NCBI GenBank assembly: GCA_945860205.1
Contig: CAMARK010000001.1
Coordinates: forward strand, 1 to 64,000
Source of the DNA: Reyranella massiliensis 521
Lineage (GTDB): Bacteria > Pseudomonadota > Alphaproteobacteria > Reyranellales > Reyranellaceae
Direction of reading: 5' to 3'
Length of the DNA: 64,000 nucleotides
Shown: positions 36,922 through 45,536 of the stretch, piece after piece
Layout of the letters: every line of letters starts with the position of its first letter
How positions within the stretch are numbered: the stretch's first letter is position 1
Notes under the pieces: model-generated
What the model saw: only the letters and a program-made list of their open reading frames with translations
Told to the model about the DNA's origin: nothing
The model's database searches: none
Translations under genes and position numbers: made by a program

Positions 36922-38733
36922 GTGAGCATCGTCGCATCGAGCGAGGACGCCTCCCGGCTGCGGCTCCGCCGGGCGCTTCAGCACGCGCCCCTGTTCGCCG
37001 ACCTCGACACCAAGAGCCTGATGGCCGTCGAGCACCAGCTCACGTTGCTCGTCCTGCCGGGTGGCGCGCCGCTGTTCCGCCAGGGCGAGGCCGCCGACGC
37101 CGTCTATCTGGTCGCGAGCGGCTGCCTCGGCGTGTTCCGGCACGAGGACGGCGAGGGCGAAGAGCCGATCCTGATCGCCGAGATCACGCCCGGCAACATC
37201 GTCGGCGAGATGTCCCTGCTGTCCGAAAGCGAGCGCACCCGCAGCGTCGCGGCGCTGCGCGACAGTGAGGTCTGGCGCCTGGCGCGGGCCGATTTCGACA
37301 CCCTGACCGCGCTGCACCACGAGGTGTTGCCGGCGCTCATGCGATATGTCGCGGCGCGCAACGCCGTCCCGCCCGGCAAGCGCCGGCGGCAGCCCAGGAC
37401 GTTTGCCATCCTGCCATCGGGTCCCGATGTGCCGGCGGCGCGGTTCGCGGTGCTGCTGGCCGGCGCCCTCGGCCAGATCGGCAACCAGGTCCAACTGCTG
37501 GGCGCTGAATCCCTGGGCCAGGAGCCGGAGTGGTTCGCGCGCTGCGAGATGGAATCGTCCTTCGTCCTCTATCGCGCCGACCCTACACTCACGCCCTGGA
37601 CCGAACTCTGCCTGCGCCAGGCCGACTGTCTGGTGGTGGTGCGCAGCGCCGACTCCGACCTGCCGACCAAGCTTCCGTTCGAGATCGAGATGGCGCGGGC
37701 CGGCGCGGTGTTCCATCGCCGCCGCGAGCTGGTGCTGCTGCACGAGGGCCATGAGCCCTCGCCCGGCTCGACGGCCCCCCTGCTGGCGGGCGGACTCTAT
37801 GGTCAGCATCATCATGTACGGCTCGACCTGCACGCCGACATCGACCGGCTGGGCCGGCTCCTGACCGGCCATGCCGTCGGTCTCGTGATGGCCGGCGGCG
37901 GCGCGCGGGCTTTTACCCATATCGGGGTCGTCAAGGCCATGCGAGCCTCGGGCGTGCCGATCGACCTGATCGGTGGCACTAGCATGGGCGCCATCGTGGC
38001 TGCCGGCGTGGCGTCGCGCTGGACCGACGAAGAACTGGTAACCCGGTTCAGGCGGTCGTTCGTCGATACCAATCCGCTGAGCGACTACACCATCCCGGCG
38101 ATCTCGCTGTTCGCCGGGCGTCGCGTCGCAGCCCTGCTGCGCACGGCGTTCGACGAGCAGGACATCGAGGACCTGGCGCTGCCCTTCTTCTGCGTCACGG
38201 CCAACCTCACGACCTCCAGCGCCGACATCCACACGGTCGGCCGCCTGTGGCGCTGGCTGCGCGCCAGCGTGTCGATCCCCGGTGTCCTGCCGCCTTTCAA
38301 CCAGGCCGGCGAAGTCCATGTCGACGGCGGCGTGATCGACAATTTCCCGGTGCGCGCGATGCGCCGCATGGGCCGTGGAGTCACCATCGGCGTCGACATC
38401 GACACCGGCGGCGCGCTGGCGGCGGGCGCCGACGTCATGGAGCCCTGGTCGGCCTGGCAGTTCTTCCGGCGCCTGCTGTGGAAGCGCGACGAGACGCTGC
38501 CGATCCCTTCGATCGTGCGCATCCTGCTGCGCTCGGCCCTGGTCGCCAGCACGGAGCGGGCGCAGGAGGATCGTGCCGCCGCCGACCTGCTGATCGTGCC
38601 GCCGATGAACCACATCGACCTGCTCGACTGGACGAGCTTCGATGCCGCCGTCGAGGTCGGCTACCGCACCACCATGGAATGTCTCGACAAGGCTCGTGCC
38701 TCGCCAACCGGTGCCCGCCTCTTCCTGGCCTGA
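36922..38733 (+). CDS. Cyclic-nucleotide-binding domain fused to patatin phospholipase
   Basis: A 603-residue fusion. Residues about 10-135 form a cNMP-binding-like domain (GAPLFRQGEAADAVYLVASG, then GNIVGEMSLLSESERTRSVAAL). Residues about 320-520 form a patatin domain: oxyanion GGGARAFTHIG, nucleophile GTSMG with Ser354, and the dyad Asp468 in VDGGVIDNFPV. The layout resembles eukaryotic neuropathy target esterase and its bacterial relatives, in which ligand binding may gate the lipase. GTG 36922 is used because an upstream ATG stops after five codons. Confidence 0.9.
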   Translation: MSIVASSEDASRLRLRRALQHAPLFADLDTKSLMAVEHQLTLLVLPGGAPLFRQGEAADAVYLVASGCLGVFRHEDGEGEEPILIAEITPGNIVGEMSLLSESERTRSVAALRDSEVWRLARADFDTLTALHHEVLPALMRYVAARNAVPPGKRRRQPRTFAILPSGPDVPAARFAVLLAGALGQIGNQVQLLGAESLGQEPEWFARCEMESSFVLYRADPTLTPWTELCLRQADCLVVVRSADSDLPTKLPFEIEMARAGAVFHRRRELVLLHEGHEPSPGSTAPLLAGGLYGQHHHVRLDLHADIDRLGRLLTGHAVGLVMAGGGARAFTHIGVVKAMRASGVPIDLIGGTSMGAIVAAGVASRWTDEELVTRFRRSFVDTNPLSDYTIPAISLFAGRRVAALLRTAFDEQDIEDLALPFFCVTANLTTSSADIHTVGRLWRWLRASVSIPGVLPPFNQAGEVHVDGGVIDNFPVRAMRRMGRGVTIGVDIDTGGALAAGADVMEPWSAWQFFRRLLWKRDETLPIPSIVRILLRSALVASTERAQEDRAAADLLIVPPMNHIDLLDWTSFDAAVEVGYRTTMECLDKARASPTGARLFLA

Positions 38734-38756
38734 TCGCCGAACACGGGGGAAAAGAC

Positions 38757-39110
38757 ATGAGCGACATGACCGTCCTGGCCGACCTCAACCGCAACTACAT
38801 CCGCTCCGTCGACGAGGCCGATGTGCGCTGGTTCGACACGCACCTGGCCGTCGACTTCCATAACACCAATCCCGACGGCACCCTGATCGACCGGACCGCC
38901 TTCCTGGCCCAGATCGGGCGCGGTTCGCCCGTCACCGACATCCGTGAGCATGACGTGAAGATCCGGCTGCTCGGGGACTTCGCCATCATTCACGCACGCA
39001 CGACTTACCGGAAGCCCGACGGCACGACGGGTGCGGGACGTTACACCGACGACTGGCAGCGGCGACCCGAAGGCTGGCGCTGCGTGTCGGCCCACGTCAG
39101 CCGCTTTTGA
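38757..39110 (+). CDS. NTF2-like (SnoaL/DUF4440-type) protein
   Basis: A 117-residue protein with the cystatin-like NTF2 fold: the start LADLNRNYIRSVDEADVRWF with LAVDFHNTNPDGTLIDRTAFL, and the C-terminal TDDWQRRPEGWRCVSAHVSRF. DUF4440/SnoaL proteins include ketosteroid-isomerase-like enzymes and binding proteins, and no catalytic role can be fixed. GGGGGAAAAG precedes the ATG 38757. It follows the patatin fusion by 23 bases and may be co-transcribed. Confidence 0.82.
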   Translation: MSDMTVLADLNRNYIRSVDEADVRWFDTHLAVDFHNTNPDGTLIDRTAFLAQIGRGSPVTDIREHDVKIRLLGDFAIIHARTTYRKPDGTTGAGRYTDDWQRRPEGWRCVSAHVSRF

Positions 39111-39158
39111 GCGCGCCTACGCGCTGCAAGGTTAATTGCCCTACCGCTGTCTTCCGGT

Positions 39159-39201
39159 CAGAGTCCCGTGGCTCTGAGCGCTTACAAATATCCGCTCAGA
39201 G
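39159..39201 (+). promoter_or_regulatory. Competing hairpins in the leader of the cupin-like gene
   Basis: CTCTGAGCG (39172-39180) can pair perfectly with CGCTCAGAG (39193-39201), a 9-bp stem with a 12-base loop. Its first five bases can instead pair with CAGAG upstream (39159-39163). The stems are mutually exclusive, and the second lies just before the ribosome site of the gene at 39220. It may be an attenuator or simply a terminator for the upstream genes. Confidence 0.35.
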
Positions 39202-39219
39202 ACAAATGGGAGGCGCGCT

Positions 39220-39597
39220 ATGTCGAGGTTCTTATCCTTGCTGGCTTTTGTACTCACCGGCACGACCGCATGGGCGCAGAATCCGATTGCGACCGACGGA
39301 GACAAGTACAAGGTTGTCTTCGAAAACGAGCGCGTGCGCGTGCTTGAGTATCACGATCTCCCCGGCGAGAAGACGAACCAGCACTATCACCCGGCGTTCG
39401 TGCTCTATGCGCTGAGCCCGTTCAAACGGACGCTTACATTGCCTGATGGGAAGGTGCTGACGCGCGAATTCAAGGTGGGCGACGTGTTGTGGTCCGAGGC
39501 GCAGACACATATTGGCACGAACATAGGACAGACTCCCACCCATGTGATCATGGTCGAACTCAAGGAGAATGCGCCTGCGGCGGCTCCGAAGAAGTGA
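39220..39597 (+). CDS. Secreted small cupin-like protein
   Basis: A 125-residue protein with a signal peptide (MSRFLSLLAFVLTGTTAWAQ) and a single small beta-barrel of cupin type: HDLPGEKTNQHYHPAF carries the first-motif histidines (HYH), and FKVGDVLWSEAQTHIGTNIG the second motif with its His. A metal-binding periplasmic protein is likely; the role is unknown. GGGAGG precedes the ATG. Two competing hairpins lie in the leader. Confidence 0.8.
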   Translation: MSRFLSLLAFVLTGTTAWAQNPIATDGDKYKVVFENERVRVLEYHDLPGEKTNQHYHPAFVLYALSPFKRTLTLPDGKVLTREFKVGDVLWSEAQTHIGTNIGQTPTHVIMVELKENAPAAAPKK

Positions 39598-39606
39598 CCC
39601 GGGACC

Positions 39607-40017
39607 CTAGGACAGGAACTTCAGCCCGTTCACGATCTTGTCGATGGTCTTGCGCGGGCCATGGACGCCGACACCGACGAAATCCAGTGCGTCGGCAGGC
39701 GCTGCCGCCACGACGGCGCGGTTGTCGGCGTCGTTGGTGGTGACGAACATCGGCTCGATATAGATCGCGGGCACCAGCTCGCGCGACAGGATCCGCTGAT
39801 GCGTGCGCCGGAGTTCCTCGAGTGTGGCGCCGTAGACGAACACCGGCTCTCGGATCAGCGGCGTGTAGGTCCGGCCGCCACTGTCACGATAAGGCTCGCC
39901 GACGATGTGCGGATGGGCCCCGGCGAGGCCGCCGGCCAGGAAGGCCGCGACGTTGGCCGCCTGCCAGCCGGCAAGGTCTCGACGCAGGACGAGAATGGTC
40001 TTGGTTTCGTAGATCAT
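39607..40017 (-). CDS. DUF2000 family protein
   Basis: A 136-residue protein matching DUF2000: KTILVLRRDLAGWQAANVAAFLAGGLAG at its start and a central region ending RELVPAIYIEPMFVTTNDADNR. The family has an alpha/beta fold related to peptidyl-tRNA hydrolase II-like proteins, with no established function. Convergent with the cupin-like gene; 50 bases downstream of the amidase on the same strand. Confidence 0.82.
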   Translation of the reverse strand: MIYETKTILVLRRDLAGWQAANVAAFLAGGLAGAHPHIVGEPYRDSGGRTYTPLIREPVFVYGATLEELRRTHQRILSRELVPAIYIEPMFVTTNDADNRAVVAAAPADALDFVGVGVHGPRKTIDKIVNGLKFLS

Positions 40018-40067
40018 GCTGCCTTATCGGCCATCGCCGGCCGCCCGTCTTGAAGGTTTGTGCGGGC

Positions 40068-41456
40068 CTACAGGATGGGCCGCTTATCGCGCCACGGCGT
40101 CGCCTTTTCGTAGGCGTCGCCCGCGCGCAGGACGGTGGCGTCGTCGAACAGCCGGCCGACGATCTGCAGGGAGAACGGCAGGCTGTTGGCGGCGAAGCCG
40201 CAGCAGACCGACAGAGCGGGATTGCCGCCGACGTTGAACGGCGTGGTGAGCGACGCCTTCGTGAACAGGGCGGAGGGCGGCAGCGGCTCCAGCTTCCCCG
40301 CCGGCTCAGCCGTCGGCAGCATCAGCAGGTCGACCGTCGCCATGACCTTCTGCATCGCCCGCGCCAGATCGGTCCGCAGGCGCTGGGCCTGGATGTAATC
40401 CTCGGCGCGCACCAGGCCGCCGGCAATGATCCGGTAGCGCAGGCTGGCGCCGAACAGCTCGGGCCGGGTCCGCAGATCCTGGCCGTGGATGGTGAACAGT
40501 TCGGCGACGGCAATGGTCCTCTTGGCATCGTCGAATTGCTGCAGCGGCGGCAAGGCGACCGGCCGCACCGTGGCGCCCAGTCCACGGAACACCTCCAGCG
40601 CGGCATCGAAGGCGGCCCTGGTGGCCGGCGCCAGCGGCAACTCCATCTCCAGCCAGTCCGCCGGCACGCCAATCACCAGCCCTTTCACGTCGCCGGTCAG
40701 CGCCACCTCGTAGTCGGGAATCGGCACGTCGGCCGAGCCCGGATCCTCCGGGTCGTGGCCGGCGATGACCTGCATCAGGATCGCAACATCCTCGGTCGTC
40801 CAGGCGAGCGGCCCGGCATGATCGTGGGTAAAGCAGTTCGGGATGACGCCGCGCCGGCTGACCAAACCATAGGTTGGCTTCAGGCCGGCAATGCCGCAGG
40901 CTGCGGCCGGACCGCGGATCGACCCGCCGGTGTCGCTGCCCAGCGTAGCCGGCGAGAAGCCCGCCGCGACGGCGGCCGCGGAGCCGGAAGACGAACCGGC
41001 GGGTGAATGGTCGCGGTGCCAGGGATTGCGTGCCGGCGGAAACAGCACATCCCACGACGGGCCACCATGGGCGAATTCCCAAGTGGCGTTCTTGCCCAGC
41101 AGGACGCCGCCCGCCGCCGCCATCTTCTCCTGGCAGTACGAATCCCGCGCCGGAACATTGTCGGCCAGCAGCTTCGACATCGCGGTCGTGCGGATGCCGG
41201 CCGTTTCGTAGATGTCTTTCAGGCAATAGGGGATGCCGTGCAGCCGGCCGATCGGCTGGCCGGCCATGACGGCGGCTTCGGCCGCCTTGGCCTCGTAGCG
41301 CGCGCGCTCGGCCGTCAAGGTCACGAAGCTGTCGAGCAGGTGATCGAGCTTCGCGATCCGGCCGAGGTACGCCTCAGTCAGCTCGACGGGCGACAGTTTT
41401 CGCGCGGCAATCAGCTTCGACGCCTCGGCGATGGTCAGGAAAGCCGGATCCGACAC
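40068..41456 (-). CDS. Amidase, AtzE/GatA-like
   Basis: A 462-residue amidase-signature enzyme with Lys80 (PYCLKDIYETAG), cis-Ser155 (SPAGSSSGSA) and nucleophile Ser179 (GSDTGGSIRGPA), a complete triad. The upstream 67-codon gene is a DUF4089/AtzG-like protein that would be its small partner, as AtzG is for the biuret-pathway amidase AtzE and GatC for GatA. A substrate such as 1-carboxybiuret is possible, but specificity cannot be read. The genes lie 3 bases apart, in one transcript. Confidence 0.9.
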   Translation of the reverse strand: MSDPAFLTIAEASKLIAARKLSPVELTEAYLGRIAKLDHLLDSFVTLTAERARYEAKAAEAAVMAGQPIGRLHGIPYCLKDIYETAGIRTTAMSKLLADNVPARDSYCQEKMAAAGGVLLGKNATWEFAHGGPSWDVLFPPARNPWHRDHSPAGSSSGSAAAVAAGFSPATLGSDTGGSIRGPAAACGIAGLKPTYGLVSRRGVIPNCFTHDHAGPLAWTTEDVAILMQVIAGHDPEDPGSADVPIPDYEVALTGDVKGLVIGVPADWLEMELPLAPATRAAFDAALEVFRGLGATVRPVALPPLQQFDDAKRTIAVAELFTIHGQDLRTRPELFGASLRYRIIAGGLVRAEDYIQAQRLRTDLARAMQKVMATVDLLMLPTAEPAGKLEPLPPSALFTKASLTTPFNVGGNPALSVCCGFAANSLPFSLQIVGRLFDDATVLRAGDAYEKATPWRDKRPIL

Positions 41457-41459
41457 GAT

Positions 41460-41663
41460 CTACTCTTTTGCCGGCAGGAACTTCTGCGGCACGAAGATGT
41501 GCGCAGGCTCGTCGCCATGTGGCCGTCCCGCGGGCAGGCGCGCGACCATCGCCCGGACATGGCCATAGGCCTCGACCAGCTCGTCGAGATAGGCCGGTGG
41601 CAGATCGAGGCCGGCCTGGCGGGCGAGGCGGACGATTTCATCTTGAGATGGCGCGTCGGTCAT
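41460..41663 (-). CDS. DUF4089 / AtzG-like small amidase partner
   Basis: A 67-residue protein, MTDAPSQDEIVRLARQAGLD onward, with LPPAYLDELVEAYGHVRAMVARLP, the helical-hairpin pattern of DUF4089, the AtzG family. In the AtzE-AtzG complex the small protein holds the amidase assembly together, as GatC does. ATG 41663 is preferred to the upstream ATG, which lacks the conserved start. It ends 3 bases before the amidase ATG, so co-translated. Divergent from a broken AraC gene, with the starts about 50 bases apart. Confidence 0.8.
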   Translation of the reverse strand: MTDAPSQDEIVRLARQAGLDLPPAYLDELVEAYGHVRAMVARLPAGRPHGDEPAHIFVPQKFLPAKE

Positions 41664-41712
41664 GCTGTCTGATCCTGCAATGGCGATGCCAGAGTGCATG
41701 AGGCAGTCCATC

Positions 41713-42543
41713 ATGTCGACGATCGCACCCGACCAGATCCGTTTCGACGAACCGCACGCCGGGTTGCAGCGCCTGGCGGCACGATTTGGCGGCCACGCCT
41801 ACGACCTGCACCGCCACGAGACCTATGGAATCGGACTGACGTTGCGCGGCGTGCAGGCCTTCCATTATCGCGGCGCGCGCACGGCGAGCCGGGCCGGACA
41901 GGTCATCGTGCTTCATCCCGACGAGGCGCATGACGGTCACGCCGGCGTCGCCGACGGTTTCGCCTACCGCATGCTCTACATCGATCCTGCGGCGATCTCG
42001 GCAGCGCTCGGCGATGTGCCGCCGCCCTTCGTGCCCGATGCCGTCGCCGCCGATCCCGCTCTCGCGGCCGTCCTGCACGAAGCCTTCGCCGATTTTCCGC
42101 GCAGCCTGGAGCCGCTGGCCGTCGATGCCGTCGTTGGCCGGCTGGCCGAAGGCCTGGCGGCACGCGCCGACTCCGGACGACCGCTGCCGCGTGAGGCAAC
42201 CGCCAACCGTGCCGTCGCCTTTCGCGCTGTCGGGCGCGTTCGCGACCTTCTTGCAGCCGAAGCGCCGCGCACGATCGCGTCGGAATAACTCGAACGTCTG
42301 AGCGGCCTCGACCGCTTCACGCTCGCCCGGCACTTCCGCGCCGCCTTCAGCACCTCGCCGCATCGCTTCCAGATCGGGCAGCGGCTCGTGCGGGCACGGA
42401 CGATGATCGCCGGCGGGATGGCGCTTTCGGAGGCCGCCGCCGCGGCGGGCTTTGCCGACCAGAGCCACCTCACCCGGCATTTCTCGGCACGCTTCGGACT
42501 GACACCAGGCCGCTGGGCCGCGCTGTCTCTCGCCAGCGCCTAG
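41713..42543 (+). pseudogene. AraC-family regulator interrupted by an ochre codon
   Basis: From ATG 41713 the frame encodes an AraC-type cupin sensor domain (residues about 1-190: HRHETYGIGLTLRGVQAF, HPDEAHDGHAG), then stops at TAA 42286-42288. The same frame continues without a break to TAG 42541-42543 and encodes the two HTH elements of an AraC protein: LERLSGLDRFTLARHFRAAF, then LSEAAAAAGFADQSHLTRHF. A single base change in a sense codon explains this. The truncated product would lack DNA binding. The ochre codon is not a selenocysteine signal. The stop overlaps the convergent monooxygenase stop in CTAG. Recent decay or a sequencing error are both possible. Confidence 0.82.
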
Positions 42544-43766
42544 GAGCCGAGCGGGTAGCGGCCCTCAGCATCGAGCGCATCAGCCGACAACCAGCCGCGA
42601 CGCAGGCCGGCCAACGTCGACGTCATCATCGGACGCAGACCCGGCGCGCGGCAAGTGACGCCCATCAGCGCGTCCCTCACCAACCCGAGCAGCGGTTGAC
42701 GGGATTGGAAGAACGGCGTCAGCAGATGGCTGGCCTGGCGATAGAAGCGCACGGGCGGCCCGCGCCGGCGCGCAAACGAGGCCAGCGCCGCGGCAAGATC
42801 GTCGCTGGCAGCCAACGCCCGCGACAAGGCATGGGCATCGAGCAGCCCGAGATTGGCACCCTGGCCGAGTTGCGGGCTGGTGCCGTGCGCGGCATCGCCG
42901 ATGAACAGGATTGGTCCATCGTTCCAGCGCGGCAAGGCGACGTGCCGGTAGGTGGCGCGGGCGAAGTTGTCGGCGTCGGCTGCCTGCTCGATCATCGCCG
43001 CCGCCTCCGGCCAAAGATCCAGCGCCGCCATCCGCCACGCTTCGACGTCGATCGACCGGCCGGCCTCCAGTTCTTCGACCGGCAGGCTCCAGAACAGCGT
43101 GACCTGATTCTGTCCCACCGGCAGCAGTCCCATCATGGTCGTGGTGCCACGGACACGCTGCTGCAACATGGCGGGCGCGGTGATGAAGTCCCGGCTATCG
43201 GCCACCGTCGCCCAGATGCAGCCCCAGGGATAAAGCGGTGCCCGCGCCTGCGGCATGAGCCGGTCGCGCAGTCGCGAGTGTGCGCCGTCGGCCACCACGA
43301 CGAGATCGAACGGACCGTGCCGGCCACCCGCCTTTTCCACCGCCGTCGCACGGCCGCCATCGCGCACGATGTCGACGATTTCCGCGCCGGTGATCACGCG
43401 GGCCGTCGATTGCCGCAACCGGCCGTGCAGCAGCCCGAACAGCGTGCCTCGGTGGATGCCCAGACCATAGGCCTCGGGATGCAGGTCGCCGTAGGCGAGA
43501 TCGAGGACCGTGTGCTTGAGGTGATTGAGGCTCAGCAGCCCGTCGATGCGGGCGCCCTGCCACTCGGCCTGTTCGTCAAGGCCGAGCCGGCGCAGCACCG
43601 CGAGGCCGGTCGGCTGCAGCAGCAAGCCGGCTCCCGACGGTTTGGGCTCGGTGAAGCGCTCGAAGACGGTGACGCGATGGCCGGCATCGGCGAGCAGCGT
43701 CGCGGCAGCCTGGCCGGCGACACCGCATCCGACAACGCCGACCTCGAGCGCTCCAACGGAGGTCAA
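42540..43766 (-). CDS. FAD-dependent monooxygenase, group A type
   Basis: A 408-residue flavin hydroxylase with the Rossmann motif GVVGCGVAGQAAATLLADAG at the start, the DG-motif LVVVADGAHSRLRDRL, and the FAD ribityl motif FIGDAAHGTSPQLGQGANLG. This is the p-hydroxybenzoate hydroxylase/UbiH superfamily. TTG 43766 in TTGA overlaps the SDR stop and starts right before the Rossmann strand. The alternative ATG at 43790 would overlap the SDR gene by 28 bases. Last gene of the operon that begins with the HMGCS-like gene at 48286. Substrate unknown. Confidence 0.85.
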   Translation of the reverse strand: MTSVGALEVGVVGCGVAGQAAATLLADAGHRVTVFERFTEPKPSGAGLLLQPTGLAVLRRLGLDEQAEWQGARIDGLLSLNHLKHTVLDLAYGDLHPEAYGLGIHRGTLFGLLHGRLRQSTARVITGAEIVDIVRDGGRATAVEKAGGRHGPFDLVVVADGAHSRLRDRLMPQARAPLYPWGCIWATVADSRDFITAPAMLQQRVRGTTTMMGLLPVGQNQVTLFWSLPVEELEAGRSIDVEAWRMAALDLWPEAAAMIEQAADADNFARATYRHVALPRWNDGPILFIGDAAHGTSPQLGQGANLGLLDAHALSRALAASDDLAAALASFARRRGPPVRFYRQASHLLTPFFQSRQPLLGLVRDALMGVTCRAPGLRPMMTSTLAGLRRGWLSADALDAEGRYPLGS

Positions 43767-44587
43767 AGGCCGCCGTTGACCACCAGGCATTGGCCGCTGA
43801 CATAGTCGCTGTCGGGGCTGCAGAAAAGATAGACCGAGCCCGCGGCCTCTTCCGGCAGGCCGCCGCGGCCGAGCGGGATCATCTGGTTCATGGCGGCGAT
43901 CCGGCCGCCCTGGACACCGATCTTGACCTTGCGGCCCTGCACTTCGATCTCACCCGACTCGCCCTGCGACAGCGGCTTGGTGAGGCGCGTCTGGATATAG
44001 CCGAAGGCGACGGCATTCACGGTGACGTCGTAGCGGCCGAACTCCTTGGCCAGCGTCTTGGTGAGGCCGACGATGCCGGCCTTGCCGGCGGAGTAGTTCG
44101 ACTGGCCGGCATTGCCGTTGACGCCCGAGGTCGAGGAGATGTTCACGACCTTGCGCACGATCCGCTTGCCCGCCGCCCGCTCCTTCTCGACCGCCTCCTT
44201 CAGGTGGATCTGGAAAGCGCGCAGGATGCGGAACGGCGCCGTCAGGTGAACGTCGAGGATGGCGTACCACTGCTCGTCGCTCATCTTCTGGATGACGCTG
44301 TCCCACGTGTAACCGGCGTTGTTGACCACGACATGGCAGTCGCCGAAGGCGTCGACCGCCGTCTTCACGATGCGGTCGCCGAAGTCGGGCTTGGCGACGT
44401 CGCCGTTGCAGGCCACCGCCTTGCCGCCCATCTTCACGATCTCGGCCACGGTCTCCTGGGCCGGGGCATCGTCGATGTCGTTGATCACTACACTGGCGCC
44501 GTCGCGCACCAGGCGGAGCGCGATCTCCTTGCCGATACCGCGGCCCGAACCGGTGACGATCGCCACCTTGCCATCCATCTGACCCAT
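43763..44587 (-). CDS. SDR-family dehydrogenase, 3-hydroxyacyl-CoA dehydrogenase-like
   Basis: A 274-residue short-chain dehydrogenase with the cofactor motif VTGSGRGIGKEIA, NNAG, and the active site ISSTSGVNGNAGQSNYSAGKAG with Ser, Tyr and Lys in place. The insert KRIVRKVVNIS before the serine and the C-terminal …NQMIPLGRGGLPEEAAGSVYLFCS resemble the dehydrogenase domain of the bifunctional enzyme HSD17B4/FadB-like proteins. Next to two MaoC hydratases it would oxidise the (3R)-hydroxyacyl-CoA they produce. CAGGAGAAGTC precedes the ATG 44587. Confidence 0.87.
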   Translation of the reverse strand: MGQMDGKVAIVTGSGRGIGKEIALRLVRDGASVVINDIDDAPAQETVAEIVKMGGKAVACNGDVAKPDFGDRIVKTAVDAFGDCHVVVNNAGYTWDSVIQKMSDEQWYAILDVHLTAPFRILRAFQIHLKEAVEKERAAGKRIVRKVVNISSTSGVNGNAGQSNYSAGKAGIVGLTKTLAKEFGRYDVTVNAVAFGYIQTRLTKPLSQGESGEIEVQGRKVKIGVQGGRIAAMNQMIPLGRGGLPEEAAGSVYLFCSPDSDYVSGQCLVVNGGL

Positions 44588-44608
44588 CTGACTTCTCCTG
44601 AAACTTTT

Positions 44609-45031
44609 TTAGGCCGCGGCCACGGTGGCGCTGCCCTGCAGCGTGTCCTGGCCGTTCTGGTTGGTGCACTTGACCTCGAGGTCGATCAGCTTCTCGCCGT
44701 TCTCCTCGCGCTTGCCCGTGACCTTGCCGCTGACGGTGATGACGTCGCCCACCCAGGTGATCGAGGTGAAGCGCGTGCCGAGCTTGCGCACCTTGTTCGA
44801 CGGCGCATAGCTGGTCACGAGCCGGCCGAGGAAAGCCATCGACAGCATGCCGTGCGCGAACACATCCTTGAAGCCGAACTTCTTGGCGAAGTCGAGGTCG
44901 ACGTGGATCGGGTTGTGGTCGCCCGAGCCGCCACAATAAAGTGCGAGCTGGTGGCGGCTGACCGGCGGCAGCACCAGCGGCTTCAGCTCGTCGCCAACCT
45001 TGACCTGGTCGAACTTCGGAATGGTTGCCAT
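44609..45031 (-). CDS. MaoC-like hydratase, (R)-hydratase type
   Basis: A 140-residue hotdog-fold protein with the hydratase-2 motif YCGGSGDHNPIHVD, whose Asp and His activate water across a trans-2-enoyl-CoA. VFAHGMLSMAFLGRLV follows, as in PhaJ-like enzymes. The frame opens further upstream, but ATG 45031 begins the normal N-terminus. It is placed after another MaoC-like gene; the pair may form a heterodimeric hydratase, in which one subunit supplies the catalytic motif and the other supports it. Confidence 0.88.
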   Translation of the reverse strand: MATIPKFDQVKVGDELKPLVLPPVSRHQLALYCGGSGDHNPIHVDLDFAKKFGFKDVFAHGMLSMAFLGRLVTSYAPSNKVRKLGTRFTSITWVGDVITVSGKVTGKREENGEKLIDLEVKCTNQNGQDTLQGSATVAAA

Positions 45032-45042
45032 TTCTGCCTCCC

Positions 45043-45504
45043 TCACTTCTTCGCAGCGTCGGGGTTGCGCACGACGGTCACGCCCTTGCCCTTGGCCACG
45101 AGCTTGCCCGTCTGGTCCTTCATCTCCATCTCCTGGACGACGAACCACAGCGCGCCGCCCTTCTTGTCGTAGATGTCGACCACCTTCTCCTGGCAGGTCA
45201 CCTTGTCGCCGACCACGACCGGCGCGAAATACTCGAAGTGCTGCTCGCCGTGCAGGATCAGGCCGATGTCGACGTTGAGCAGGCGCAGCAGCCCACCCTT
45301 GTTGGGATCGTCGGCCTGCAGCGCGCGCAGGAAGGTGGGCGGCGCGGTGACGCCACGATAGCCCGCGGCCTTGGCCGCCGCCTCGTCGCTGTAGATCTCG
45401 TCTTCCTCGCCGATGGCCTTGCAGAACAGGCGGATCTTGCCGGCCTCGACGGTCGTCGTGAACGGCTTGAACGTATGGCCGATAAGTTTCTTGTCGAGTT
45501 CCAT
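45043..45504 (-). CDS. MaoC-like FAS1-dehydratase N-domain protein
   Basis: A 153-residue hotdog protein of the MaoC_dehydrat_N/FAS1_DH type: GHTFKPFTTTVEAGKIRLFCKAIGE, PPTFLRALQ, and HGEQHFEYFAPVVVGDKVTC. It lacks the D-x-N-P-x-H hydratase motif of its neighbour, so it is probably the non-catalytic partner, as in split hydratases of steroid and fatty acid side-chain degradation (ChsH1/ChsH2 type). Ends 11 bases before the next gene. Confidence 0.85.
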   Translation of the reverse strand: MELDKKLIGHTFKPFTTTVEAGKIRLFCKAIGEEDEIYSDEAAAKAAGYRGVTAPPTFLRALQADDPNKGGLLRLLNVDIGLILHGEQHFEYFAPVVVGDKVTCQEKVVDIYDKKGGALWFVVQEMEMKDQTGKLVAKGKGVTVVRNPDAAKK

Positions 45505-45536
45505 GGCAGCTCCCTCCCGGGCTGATTCAAAGAAAA

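Noticed and set aside
42286-42288. Recoding of the AraC in-frame stop
   Set aside because: The codon is TAA, which is not used for Sec or Pyl, and it replaces no redox residue. A nonsense mutation or sequencing error is simpler.
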